Assembly (NCBI GenBank): GCA_002307035.1
Contig: DBTL01000055.1
Location: forward strand, 1,225-23,159
Origin: Bacteroides sp. UBA1317
GTDB lineage: Bacteria > Bacteroidota > Bacteroidia > Bacteroidales > Bacteroidaceae
Direction of reading: 5' to 3'
DNA length: 21,935 bases
Shown: positions 1 to 7,409 of the stretch, in pieces
Layout of the letters: the number at the start of each line of letters is the position of its first letter
Position numbering within the stretch: position 1 is the stretch's first letter
Made by a program: the position numbers and the translations under genes
The notes under the pieces: generated by a model
The model's input: only the letters and a program-made list of their open reading frames with translations
The model's database searches: none
Told to the model about the DNA's origin: nothing

Positions 1-2
1 AC

Positions 3-1061
3 TTGTTGCCGAAAGTGCTGCCCCATGTGCCGTTGGATATGATCAAAGCGCAGCTTCGGTCGCTTCGTGGCATCGAGGAATTTCAGGTAAAGGTCATCTA
101 TCCTATTGTTGGTGAGGTTATTCGAAAAACAACCGATTCCCTCGATTTGTCCGGATTCAAATATTTGGATAAAAGCAAGGCTTACACCTATGTAACCAAT
201 CACCGGGATATTGTACTGGATTCCGCTTTTTTGGATATCCTTTTCATAGACAAGGGTTTGTCAACCTTCGAAATCGCCATCGGTGACAATCTGCTCATTT
301 ATCCCTGGATCAGTGATGTGGTGCGTTTGAACAAAAGTTTTCTGGTGAAACGAGGCCTTTCCGTCCGTCAGCAGTTGGTGGCTTCGCTGGAACTATCTTC
401 GTACATGCATTACACCATTCAGGAAAAAAATCAATCCATCTGGATGGCCCAACGTGAAGGGCGCGCCAAAGATGCCGATGACCGTACGCAGGAAAGTGTC
501 CTTAAAATGTTAAATCTGGGTGGTGCCGGTAGCGTTTTGGAAAATATATCATCTATAAACGTAGTTCCGGTAACCATTTCCTATGAATATGATCCTTGCG
601 ATTATCTCAAGGCCAGGGAAATGCAGTTGAAACGTGATAATCCTGACTATAAGAAAATGCCGCAGGATGATTTGCTCAACATGATGACCGGGATTACGGG
701 ATATAAAGGACGTGTTTTCTATAAAGTGAGTCCTTGCATTTCCGATGAACTTTTAAACATGGAGGGGAATATGCATAAAAACGAATTGTTTGAAAAAATT
801 GCTCACCTGGTGGATAACCGCATTCACCGGGGGTATCACTTGTATCCGGGAAATTATATCGCATCCGACATGCTTGATGGATTGGACACTTTTTCGCACA
901 GCTACTCAGCCAAAGAGCGAGACCATTTTGTGACCTATCTGGAACAGCAATTGAAAAAAATAGAGATACCCAACAAAGATGAGAATTTCCTGCGCAGACG
1001 AATGCTGGAGATGTATTCCAATCCGTTGAAAAATAAGCTAAAAGCTGATACTGAAAAATAA
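3..1061 (+). CDS. 1-acylglycerol-3-phosphate acyltransferase-like protein (5' partial)
   Basis: Likely membrane-associated acyltransferase of glycerophospholipid synthesis, transferring an acyl chain to a glycerol-phosphate acceptor. The frame is open from the left edge. The first visible codon is TTG, but the sequence there (LPKVLPHVPLDMIK) reads like the inside of the protein. From memory, Bacteroides relatives have roughly 30 further N-terminal residues, so the true start is probably outside the window. Visible motifs are NHRDIVLDSAF (the acyltransferase His/Asp block, about residues 66-76 here) and AQREGRAKD (about 149-157, corresponding to the family's E-G-R block). The His-to-Asp spacing is H-x5-D, not the textbook H-x4-D of PlsB/PlsC. 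No signal peptide is visible. The gene ends in TAA, 27 bp before a NigD-like gene, so the two may be cotranscribed. The family call is fairly firm; the exact acceptor is inferred. Confidence 0.8.
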   Translation: MLPKVLPHVPLDMIKAQLRSLRGIEEFQVKVIYPIVGEVIRKTTDSLDLSGFKYLDKSKAYTYVTNHRDIVLDSAFLDILFIDKGLSTFEIAIGDNLLIYPWISDVVRLNKSFLVKRGLSVRQQLVASLELSSYMHYTIQEKNQSIWMAQREGRAKDADDRTQESVLKMLNLGGAGSVLENISSINVVPVTISYEYDPCDYLKAREMQLKRDNPDYKKMPQDDLLNMMTGITGYKGRVFYKVSPCISDELLNMEGNMHKNELFEKIAHLVDNRIHRGYHLYPGNYIASDMLDGLDTFSHSYSAKERDHFVTYLEQQLKKIEIPNKDENFLRRRMLEMYSNPLKNKLKADTEK

Positions 1062-1088
1062 AACAATGACTCAAACGATCTTTATCTC

Positions 1089-1874
1089 ATGAAAAAATGG
1101 ATGTTGGCCTTTCCTTTGGCCCTGTTGGCAGTGACTTTCACTTCTTGTTTTGATGATGAGGATGAACAATCCGTAGAATATTACCTCGATGTGGCTACTG
1201 TTACGACAGGTGGCCAGACCCCTGCTTTTGCCACCGATGAAGGCTTTGCCTATCATTGTCTGACCACAGAGAATGCGGATTCTTTTGCTGTCGGTGAACG
1301 TTATTTTTTGGTTTATACCTGTTCGGATACCACCACCAGGGCTTCCAGCTATTTTGATATCCAGCTGGCTGAATATCAAAAGGTGCATATCCGATCTTTT
1401 TCAACGCTTCCTAAAGATTCCACTGATAACCTTGATTCACAGCCGTTGAGAAACATCGGATGGATTTGGACCAGTGGCAGTTACCTGAATACGGTTTTCC
1501 AAAACTATAAGCCGCTGACGACGCCCAGTTCTTTTGATTTGGTACGCATCAAGAAAAGTGAAAGCAACCTGTCAACCGATACGGTTCCAACCATTTATTT
1601 CAAGTTGCTTCATCATGTGGATTATCTCAATACGGGCTATTATACCCGTCAGGCCCTCAGCTACGACATGAGCCCTCTGGCTACAGAATATCCTTCTGCT
1701 TACAAAATCAAACTGAATGTTAGTTGGGTGACCTCCGATGGAAGTGATTCCTATGAATTTGTTTATGTTCCTGAATCTATAGATACACCCCAAAATAGTC
1801 TGAAGAGATCAACCGGCTTTATGGTTCCCTCTGAGAAATTGTCAGCCGGAGGAAGCTTTTCCGGTCTATGGTAA
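1089..1874 (+). CDS. NigD-like lipoprotein
   Basis: Predicted outer-membrane lipoprotein of 261 residues. It has a basic start (MKKWM), a hydrophobic stretch, and a lipobox FTSC with the acylated Cys at position 20. A run of acids (FDDEDE) follows, resembling the lipoprotein surface-export signal of Bacteroidota. The body matches my recollection of the NigD-like family: an N-terminal beta-barrel-like half with a GERYFLVYT segment (about 68-76), and a C-terminal half predicted to be beta sandwich (TVPTIYFKLLHHVDYLN, about 158-174). NigD is named from a bacteriocin-linked gene cluster, but most family members have no known role and no bacteriocin genes are seen here. The gene lies 27 bp after the acyltransferase and 12 bp before a second NigD-like gene. 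The start is the first ATG giving a complete signal peptide. Confidence 0.75.
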   Translation: MKKWMLAFPLALLAVTFTSCFDDEDEQSVEYYLDVATVTTGGQTPAFATDEGFAYHCLTTENADSFAVGERYFLVYTCSDTTTRASSYFDIQLAEYQKVHIRSFSTLPKDSTDNLDSQPLRNIGWIWTSGSYLNTVFQNYKPLTTPSSFDLVRIKKSESNLSTDTVPTIYFKLLHHVDYLNTGYYTRQALSYDMSPLATEYPSAYKIKLNVSWVTSDGSDSYEFVYVPESIDTPQNSLKRSTGFMVPSEKLSAGGSFSGLW

Positions 1875-1886
1875 TTAAATAATCTG

Positions 1887-2564
1887 ATGAGAACTGTATT
1901 AAGTTCCCTTCTGGGGATTCTTTTACTGACTATCACTACTGTTTCGTGCACAGACGGAGACTTTTCGGAAAATTCTTTCGAAGCAGACTTTTGTGTGGTA
2001 AAAGGGCAGGGCTCATGGATGTTTTTGCTCACGGATGGCGGATCATTACTCTATCCCACCGAATCTTTAGATACTTCCATTTCACCGGGAGATCGTTTCG
2101 TGGTTACTTATGTGTCGCTTAGCAAGAGCGAATACTCTTCTGATCAGCAGGGGTATACCGTTCGAGTTGTCAATTTGCAGCCCGTTTTGGTCAAGGACGT
2201 AAATCTGTCTACCGATGACGTTCCTGTCGCTGCGAATGATTTGGTCTGGGTGGTCAATTCTCCATTCTTCGGCGGAGGCTATCTGAACTTTGAATTCAAG
2301 TACATGTACTCCGATTTGAGTATCAAACACGGTATTTATTTAATGCAGGATTCTATCCGGAACCGAAGTATTTACCTTCGTTTCACCCATGAGGCCAATG
2401 GAGATGCTGCCATCAGTACGGCCTCGGCCTTGGCCTCTTTCCCCCTGAGCAGCATCAGCGGTATGGCCGATGCCGATTCTTTGGTCATTCAAAGCAGGGG
2501 GGGCAGCCAGAGTTCTCCCCGCACGATCACTTATTCTATTGCTTTGGCAGATACGTTGCAATAA
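1887..2564 (+). CDS. NigD-like lipoprotein (second copy)
   Basis: Predicted lipoprotein of 225 residues with a signal peptide and lipobox TVSC (Cys21), followed by TDGDFSE. Its layout parallels the preceding gene: a short domain with GDRFVVTYVSLSKSE (about 69-83), then a beta-rich C-terminal half with SIYLRFTHEANGD (about 160-172). The two look like diverged tandem paralogues rather than a recent duplication, since their sequences differ almost throughout. Only 12 bp separate them, so they are almost certainly one transcript. The gene ends in TAA only 11 bp from the 3' end of the convergent transporter gene. A hairpin inside that neighbour's 3' end may terminate this transcript. Function is unknown beyond family membership. 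Confidence 0.68.
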   Translation: MRTVLSSLLGILLLTITTVSCTDGDFSENSFEADFCVVKGQGSWMFLLTDGGSLLYPTESLDTSISPGDRFVVTYVSLSKSEYSSDQQGYTVRVVNLQPVLVKDVNLSTDDVPVAANDLVWVVNSPFFGGGYLNFEFKYMYSDLSIKHGIYLMQDSIRNRSIYLRFTHEANGDAAISTASALASFPLSSISGMADADSLVIQSRGGSQSSPRTITYSIALADTLQ

Positions 2565-2575
2565 AGGGCTCCATC

Positions 2576-3736
2576 TTATTCTTCATACACGTTATCCTGA
2601 ATCGCATCGCTTGGTTCAGGATTCGTTTTTTCCGAGGAGACCAGATTCTCGATGATGCCTCTCTTTATGATAAAGCGATCGTAATACGACATGATCAGCG
2701 TGGTCAGAGGCAAGGCAATGATCATGCCGACTACCCCGAACAGGGATCCCCAAATGGAGAGGGATAGCAGGATGATGGCCGGATGCATGCCCATGGCGTC
2801 GCCCAAAATCTTCGGGTTCAGAATCAATTCAATAATGACTTGTATGATGCCAAAAACGGCCAGAATCGACATGAAGACCCAGAAAAAGTTTTGATCGTAT
2901 TCGCTGGCTTTAATCGCTCCTAAAATGATGGCAGGCACCAATGCGACTGTTTGCAGATAAGGAATCATGTGCATGACGCCAATCAATAAGCCCAGAACGA
3001 TGCCCAATGGTAAACCGATGATACTGAATCCGATGCAATATAAGATGCCCACAATCATGGCAATCAGAGCCTGTCCCCGAAAATAGCTGTTCATGCCTTT
3101 TTTGAGGTCTTCGCCTACTTTCAATACAAATGGACGGTAATTTCGGGGAATCAGGCTGATCCATTCTTTGGAAATCTTTTCGTAGTCCTTCAAAATGAAA
3201 ATGAGGTAGAGCAATACGATGAATATCACCAGAAAATTAAGGATGAGGCTGGACGCTCCCGAGAGAACATCCCAAAGTTTGGGCAAAACAGACTGTACAA
3301 AGCCTTCCAGATTGTTGTAATTCAAATGATTTTGAATGTCTATGGTGGTCAGGATATTTTGAATGCTTTCGGTCAGAGCAGGAGGAACATTCCAGCTTGA
3401 ACCGGGTTTGTTCAGGAATTCGGTGATGAGTATGCCAGCCCGTTGCGATTGCGAAATGATGGGCGGTATCAGAAAATAGCCTGCCAGAGTCAAGGTGCCA
3501 AAAACGGTGGTCAGGGTTGCTATTATAGCCAGTATTCGGCTTCTCAGGCGACATTTATATTGGTAGAAACTGAGCAAAGGGTACATCAGGTAGGCCAGGA
3601 GCCAAGCGATGAGGAAAGGAAGAATAACGCCGCTCAGACGGTTGACCAACATACCTAAAGCTACGACAATCAACAGGACAATAATAATCCGAACCACACG
3701 GTCAAGGGTAAATGGTTTTCGATTGGAGGTACTCAT
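2576..3736 (-). CDS. AI-2E/PerM-family membrane transporter
   Basis: Polytopic inner-membrane protein of 386 residues in the AI-2E transporter (PerM, formerly UPF0118) family. Members are thought to export small molecules or exchange ions; some are Na+/H+ antiporters and E. coli TqsA exports autoinducer-2. The substrate here cannot be inferred. Visible features are two N-terminal membrane segments (about 13-31 and 34-55), a third at about 69-90, a soluble central region, and another segment near 160-182. The signature C-terminal half follows: GLPLGIVLGLLIGVMHMIPY (about 244-263), then NPKILGDAMGMHP and a GMIIALPLT block close to the end. Length fits the family. The ATG at 3734-3736 faces the PBP4 gene across 61 bp, where a divergent promoter match lies. 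It is the only intact minus-strand gene in the window. Confidence 0.88.
   Translation of the reverse strand: MSTSNRKPFTLDRVVRIIIVLLIVVALGMLVNRLSGVILPFLIAWLLAYLMYPLLSFYQYKCRLRSRILAIIATLTTVFGTLTLAGYFLIPPIISQSQRAGILITEFLNKPGSSWNVPPALTESIQNILTTIDIQNHLNYNNLEGFVQSVLPKLWDVLSGASSLILNFLVIFIVLLYLIFILKDYEKISKEWISLIPRNYRPFVLKVGEDLKKGMNSYFRGQALIAMIVGILYCIGFSIIGLPLGIVLGLLIGVMHMIPYLQTVALVPAIILGAIKASEYDQNFFWVFMSILAVFGIIQVIIELILNPKILGDAMGMHPAIILLSLSIWGSLFGVVGMIIALPLTTLIMSYYDRFIIKRGIIENLVSSEKTNPEPSDAIQDNVYEE
2594..2631 (+). terminator. Probable intrinsic terminator for the acyltransferase/NigD transcript
   Basis: An 8 bp stem (ATCCTGAA at 2594-2601 with TTCAGGAT at 2615-2622) encloses a 13-base loop and is followed by TCGTTTTTT on the plus strand. 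It lies inside the last codons of the convergent transporter gene, so it serves as coding sequence on one strand and terminator on the other. Support is the hairpin and T-tract only. Confidence 0.5.
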
Positions 3737-3749
3737 GGTTGCTCGTTTT

Positions 3750-3781
3750 TTTGCAAATATAGTCTTTCCCGCCTATATTTG
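3750..3781 (+). promoter_or_regulatory. Candidate sigma-ABfr promoter for the PBP4 gene
   Basis: TTTG at 3750-3753 and TATATTTG at 3774-3781 are 20 bases apart, an exact fit to the Bacteroidota housekeeping promoter TTTG-N19/21-TAnnTTTG. Transcription would begin only about 10 bases before the ATG at 3798, leaving a very short leader. It overlaps the oppositely oriented -7 box, so the two genes probably compete for this region. Confidence 0.65.
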
Positions 3782-3785
3782 TGTA
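3754..3785 (-). promoter_or_regulatory. Candidate promoter for the AI-2E-family gene
   Basis: On the minus strand, TATATTTG (complement of 3754-3761) matches the Bacteroidota -7 box TAnnTTTG exactly. The expected -33 TTTG is only approximated by a T-rich TTTTTA near 3785 at slightly long spacing. The -7 match lies about 20 bases upstream of the transporter ATG. Confidence 0.5.
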
Positions 3786-3797
3786 AAAATTCCTCCG

Positions 3798-5225
3798 ATG
3801 CGTCCATCCTTGTTTTGGGTTCTTTTCTTGCTGACTTTGTGCGGTTCCGTGCAAGCACAGGATTTCAGTATGTTCCGGCAAAAAAGTTACCAACATGCGG
3901 CCGTCAGTATCTGCGTTCTTGATATGGTTCACTCGAAAGTGGTCGCTCAGTACAACGCTCAGCAAAGCGTCACTCCGGCTTCTGTGGTGAAAATGGTCAC
4001 TACAGCTGCAGCATTGGAAATCCTTGGACCAGACAGGTGTTTCGAAACCCGGCTGGAATATACCGGAACCCTGCAAAAGGGTGTTTTGGATGGCAACCTG
4101 ATCATTCGCGGAGGAGGTGATCCTAGCCTGGGCTCCCGTCAGTCCGGTCTCGACCCGGATGTTTTTCTGAAAAACTGGGTGAAAGCAGTGCAAAGCCTGG
4201 GTATTCGTGAGATTAAAGGTGATGTTTTGGCCGACGCGTCCTTGTTTGATGACGAGCAGATTTCCCCTTTCTGGTTGTGGGAAGATATCGGCAATTATTA
4301 TGCCCCAAGCATCAGCGGTCTGGCTGTTTACGACAACAGTTACCGTCTGGAGCTGAAGTCTGGGGCGGTTGGTTCTCGTCCTGAAATTACATCTGTTAAG
4401 CCCTTTGTGAAAGGAATGACTATTGACAATCACCTGATTGCTGTTGGTAATACCCTGGATAGCGCCTATCTTTATGGTGCGCCGTATCAGCTCGAAAGGC
4501 GTTTGTTTGGGACCATGCCGGCCAATCGCGTCGGTTTCACGATTCGGGGCGATTTGCCCGACCCAGCCGCTTTACTGGCCGATCAGTTGCTTACGGAACT
4601 GGCAAAAGTCGGAGTCTCTGTTTCCGGAAAGGCACAAAATATACGTCAGGGAGATGGTACCTATCTGTTTGTGGAGCGTGTAGGAAACGTGATCTGCCGA
4701 ACCCAATCCATTCCGTTGTCGCAAATGTTACGCATCATTCATGAGAAAAGCGACAATCTGTATACGGAATACCTCTTACGCCAGCTCGCACTCACCGTTT
4801 CAGACAAACCCGCCAGTGTGCAGGCTGGACTGAAGGTGGTACGGGACTTCTGGAAAAAACAAGGACTGGACCTCAGCCCGCTTTTTCTGTACGATGCTTG
4901 CGGTCTTTCGCCAAACGACAGAGTTTCCGCCGACTTTATTGTTCGTGTGTTGGCCTTTATGTCCACTCGCAGTCCGAATGCCGTGCTGTTTGAACAATCT
5001 TTGCCCGTGGCCGGAGTGGAAGGTACCGTTGCCGGCTTCCTTCATGGTACTTCGCTGGAGGGCAAACTTCGGTTGAAAAGTGGCTCCAGCCAAGTGGTGA
5101 ATTCCTATGCAGGTTACTACCGTATGAACGGCCGTGCCTATGCCGTGGCTATGCTGGTCAATTATGCTTCCTGCACTCGGTTTCAGATTCGTAAGGATAT
5201 GGAGAAATTTTTGTTATCACTCTGA
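3798..5225 (+). CDS. dacB: D-alanyl-D-alanine carboxypeptidase/endopeptidase, PBP4 (class C) family
   Basis: Periplasmic penicillin-binding protein that trims the terminal D-Ala of peptidoglycan stem peptides and may cut D-Ala-meso-DAP cross-links. All three serine-peptidase motifs are present: SVVK (Ser62, Lys65), SDN (318-320) and KSG (427-429). The long insert between the first two motifs is typical of the S13/PBP4 family. The start at 3798 gives a clean signal peptide (MRPSLFWVLFLLTLCGSVQA, cut before QDF) and a 475-residue protein, a normal length. An in-frame extension back to 3609 overlaps the divergent gene and its promoter and reads as basic junk, so it was rejected. The gene ends in TGA. 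A promoter match for rsmI lies in and just after its 3' end. Confidence 0.92.
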   Translation: MRPSLFWVLFLLTLCGSVQAQDFSMFRQKSYQHAAVSICVLDMVHSKVVAQYNAQQSVTPASVVKMVTTAAALEILGPDRCFETRLEYTGTLQKGVLDGNLIIRGGGDPSLGSRQSGLDPDVFLKNWVKAVQSLGIREIKGDVLADASLFDDEQISPFWLWEDIGNYYAPSISGLAVYDNSYRLELKSGAVGSRPEITSVKPFVKGMTIDNHLIAVGNTLDSAYLYGAPYQLERRLFGTMPANRVGFTIRGDLPDPAALLADQLLTELAKVGVSVSGKAQNIRQGDGTYLFVERVGNVICRTQSIPLSQMLRIIHEKSDNLYTEYLLRQLALTVSDKPASVQAGLKVVRDFWKKQGLDLSPLFLYDACGLSPNDRVSADFIVRVLAFMSTRSPNAVLFEQSLPVAGVEGTVAGFLHGTSLEGKLRLKSGSSQVVNSYAGYYRMNGRAYAVAMLVNYASCTRFQIRKDMEKFLLSL

Positions 5226-5242
5226 ATTTTTTAGTACTTTTG
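5210..5242 (+). promoter_or_regulatory. Candidate promoter for rsmI
   Basis: TTTG at 5210-5213 and TACTTTTG at 5235-5242 are 21 bases apart, matching the TTTG-N19/21-TAnnTTTG consensus. The -33 element lies inside the last codons of the PBP4 gene. The predicted leader to the ATG at 5283 is about 35 bases. Confidence 0.6.
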
Positions 5243-5282
5243 CACCACTATCGGTTAATGTAACTGATATTCAATAGTGAAT

Positions 5283-5993
5283 ATGTCCAAGCTGTTCGTA
5301 GTGCCCACCCCCGTAGGAAATCTGGAAGACATCACCCTGCGTGCCATTCGGATTTTAAAAGAATGCGACCTCATACTGGCTGAGGACACGCGTACCACTT
5401 CCCATCTTCTCAAGCATTTTGACATACAAACCCGCATGATATCTCATCACAAATTCAACGAGCATAAGACTGTTGATCAGGTGGCTGAGCGCATTTTGGC
5501 CGGAGAAACCATCGCTTTGGTCTCCGATGCCGGCACTCCGGGAATCTCAGACCCTGGCTTTTTGTTGGTTCGTCAATGTGTGCAATCGGGTGTGGACGTA
5601 GAATGTTTGCCGGGAGCAACAGCTTTTGTCCCCGCCCTCGTCGATTCGGGTCTCCCCAACGATCGTTTCCATTTTGAAGGCTTTTTGCCTCCGAAAAAAG
5701 GCCGTCAGACCCGTTTAAAAGAACTGGCTGTGTTGCCCACTACCTTTGTACTCTACGAATCACCTTATCGGGTACTCAAGACGCTGACTCAGCTGGCGGA
5801 ATGCTGCGGACCCGATCGATTGGCATCCGTCACCCGCGAAATCAGCAAAGTATACGAACAAACCGTTCGTGGCAACTTGCAGGAGCTGATAGCCCATTTC
5901 ACCCAGACCGAACCTCGCGGAGAATTTGTGATGGTCGTGTCCGGATTTTCAGAAAAGAACAATCGGGAAGATGGAAGGTCTTCCTCCAAATAA
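5283..5993 (+). CDS. rsmI: 16S rRNA (cytidine1402-2'-O)-methyltransferase
   Basis: Cytoplasmic SAM-dependent enzyme that 2'-O-methylates C1402 in the decoding centre of 16S rRNA, a position also N4-methylated by RsmH. The tetrapyrrole-methylase fold motifs of RsmI are clear: VPTPVGNLEDIT (residues 7-18), AEDTR (33-37), SDAGTPGISDPG (81-92), LPGATAFVPALVDSGLPNDR, the FEGFLPPKKGRQTR block, and FVLYESPYR. Length is 236 residues. A GTG two codons upstream (5277) is in frame, but the ATG at 5283 gives the usual MSKLFVVPTP start. The gene ends in TAA. A lipoprotein frame begins 38 bp later with no promoter match between, so cotranscription is likely. Confidence 0.95.
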   Translation: MSKLFVVPTPVGNLEDITLRAIRILKECDLILAEDTRTTSHLLKHFDIQTRMISHHKFNEHKTVDQVAERILAGETIALVSDAGTPGISDPGFLLVRQCVQSGVDVECLPGATAFVPALVDSGLPNDRFHFEGFLPPKKGRQTRLKELAVLPTTFVLYESPYRVLKTLTQLAECCGPDRLASVTREISKVYEQTVRGNLQELIAHFTQTEPRGEFVMVVSGFSEKNNREDGRSSSK

Positions 5994-6031
5994 GTCAATA
6001 GCGTTATTAATCGTTTAAATAATAAAAACGA

Positions 6032-6880
6032 ATGAAAAAATGGATTTTTTGCCTCTTGGCACCGATGATGCTAACGGCATGTAATTACAAATCAGATGCA
6101 TAGTAGTCGCTTGAGCAGGAAAAGGATTCTCTGTTGCTGGAAGAACAGAAGAAAACGGCCCAACTCAATCAAGTACTTGCCGTGATGAACCTGATTGAGG
6201 ATAATTTTGCTCAAATCAAGGAAGCTGAAAATTATGTGACGTTCCAAACCAGTCAGGAACAAATGACCGAAGACGGTATGCAACGGGTCGTTGAAAACCT
6301 CGATCTCATCAAAACAACGTTGACAGACAACCGTAAGCAAATTGATGCGCTTCAGAAACGACTGGCTAAGAGCAAATCGTCCACCCGCGATCTGAAAAAA
6401 TTGATTCAGCGTTTGAATGGTCAGATTGAAGAACACACTCAACTGATCACCCAATTGCGTGAGCAACTCGCACTTCGCGATGTCCGCATTCAGGAACTGG
6501 ACCAGTTGGTGACCGAATTGAACACCGATTTGTCCGATTTGCAACAAAATGTCACTCAGAAAGATCAGCAGATTACTTCACAGGACAAGCAGCTGAACAA
6601 AGTCTGGTATGTCTTCGGCACACGCAAAGAACTCAAAGAACAAAATATCTATACACGAAACGGCCTGTTGGAAGAAGGTTTCAACAAAGGTTACTTTCTG
6701 GAAGCCGACTCACGGAATCTGACAGAAATATCCCTCTACTCCAAAAAAGCAAAATTGCTGACAAATCATCCTGCTAGTAGCTATGTACTTGAGAAAGTGA
6801 GCGAATATCTGGTACTTAAGATTACAAATCCGAATAAATTCTGGGAAATCTCGCATTACCTTGTCATTGAAGTGGATTAA
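6032..6880 (+). pseudogene. Coiled-coil lipoprotein frame interrupted by two adjacent TAG codons
   Basis: The ATG at 6032 opens a lipoprotein signal (MKKWIFCLLAPMMLTAC, lipobox LTAC, Cys17) followed by NYKSDA. Then come TAG TAG at 6101-6106, after which the same frame runs open to the TAA at 6880. The downstream part is a long coiled coil (roughly 6280-6600, heptads rich in L, I, Q, K) and a C-terminal domain with WYVFGTRKELKEQ, a GYFLEAD segment, SLYSKKAKLLTNHP and FWEISHYLVIEVD. From memory this matches a conserved Bacteroides lipoprotein family of unknown function in which Gln-Gln follows the lipobox region. Under the standard code the lipoprotein is truncated at 23 residues. A TTG at 6134 or ATG at 6187 could start a cytoplasmic remainder. 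There is no frameshift or other stop, so the lesion is recent, suppressed, or a sequencing error. Confidence 0.7.
6101..6106 (+). other. Tandem in-frame amber codons
   Basis: Two consecutive TAG codons (codons 24 and 25 from the ATG at 6032) separate the lipobox segment from the coiled coil. Each is one C-to-T change from CAG (Gln) or one G-to-T change from GAG (Glu). Confidence 0.9.
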
Positions 6881-6920
6881 ATCCTACGGAATTGACATTT
6901 AGGATTACTCCTTTAACAAA

Positions 6921-6959
6921 AACACCGAGTCAGCATTTTGCCTGATTCGGTGTTTTTTT
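6921..6959 (+). terminator. Strong intrinsic terminator
   Basis: A 13 bp stem (6921-6933 with 6942-6954, core AACACCGA/TCGGTGTT, one G-U pair) with an 8-base loop runs into a T tract ending at 6959. It lies 40 bp after the lipoprotein frame and separates the housekeeping block from the SusC/D operon. Confidence 0.92.
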
Positions 6960-7409
6960 GTCGTCTTTTGGGGGGTAATGAATCATTTTTACAGCTAAAA
7001 GTGTATAGCAAATATTATATCTAAGTTAAATAATTTTGCAATGATATAGTTTTTGAGCGAAATATTATTTAGCCAAATATAGTTTGTGCTGTTTCTCTTG
7101 GAAAAAAATAATATTTTGTAACATGCAGATTTATAAGTGAATAATGATCAGTTTGGTTTGAGCTTGCCTCTTTGTAAACGCATTTTTTCCATAAAATCAA
7201 TTATATATACAAGGTTTTACCTTTTTCATGTCGAATTTCGCAAGGTGGATAAGTGAAATTATATTCAAAAAAGTGTATATATTTGCTGGACTGGTTAAAA
7301 TGCGTTAATAAATGCGCGCCGGGGTTGTAAACTTTAACACTTCTGGCTAGTGTTCTTTAGTGCTTTTTATATTATGAAACTTTATTTCTTTAATATAAAC
7401 AAAAAGTCT
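6960..7409 (+). promoter_or_regulatory. A+T-rich leader of the SusC/D operon
   Basis: This 450 bp stretch holds no convincing gene. The best -7 box is TATATTTG at 7278-7285, giving a leader of about 120 bases, but no TTTG lies at the right distance upstream. Another TAnnTTTG match (TAATTTTG, 7031-7038) also lacks a -33 partner. The missing -33 element would suit activator- or ECF-sigma-dependent transcription, common for SusC/D loci, but that is inference. A small palindrome AAGGT-TTTT-ACCTT near 7211-7224 is the only other structure I see. Confidence 0.4.

Noticed and set aside
3609..3797. Longer N-terminal extension of the PBP4 gene
   Set aside because: It overlaps the divergent transporter gene and both promoter matches and encodes a basic, non-signal sequence; the ATG at 3798 gives a perfect signal peptide.
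3702..4433. Long minus-strand frame of 243 codons opposite the PBP4 gene
   Set aside because: No recognisable domain, His/Ser/Gln-rich shadow composition, and it lies opposite well-conserved catalytic sequence.
6032..6880. Genome-wide reassignment of TAG to an amino acid
   Set aside because: A large gene in the same window ends in TAG, and one double TAG is more simply explained by mutation, local suppression or sequence error.
7211..7224. Small palindrome AAGGT-TTTT-ACCTT in the SusC leader
   Set aside because: A 5 bp stem is expected by chance in A+T-rich sequence, and nothing links it to regulation.
7350..7409. Earlier in-frame starts for the SusC gene (7350 and ATG 7374)
   Set aside because: The ATG at 7410 begins a standard signal peptide; the upstream residues are polar and aromatic and would bury it.
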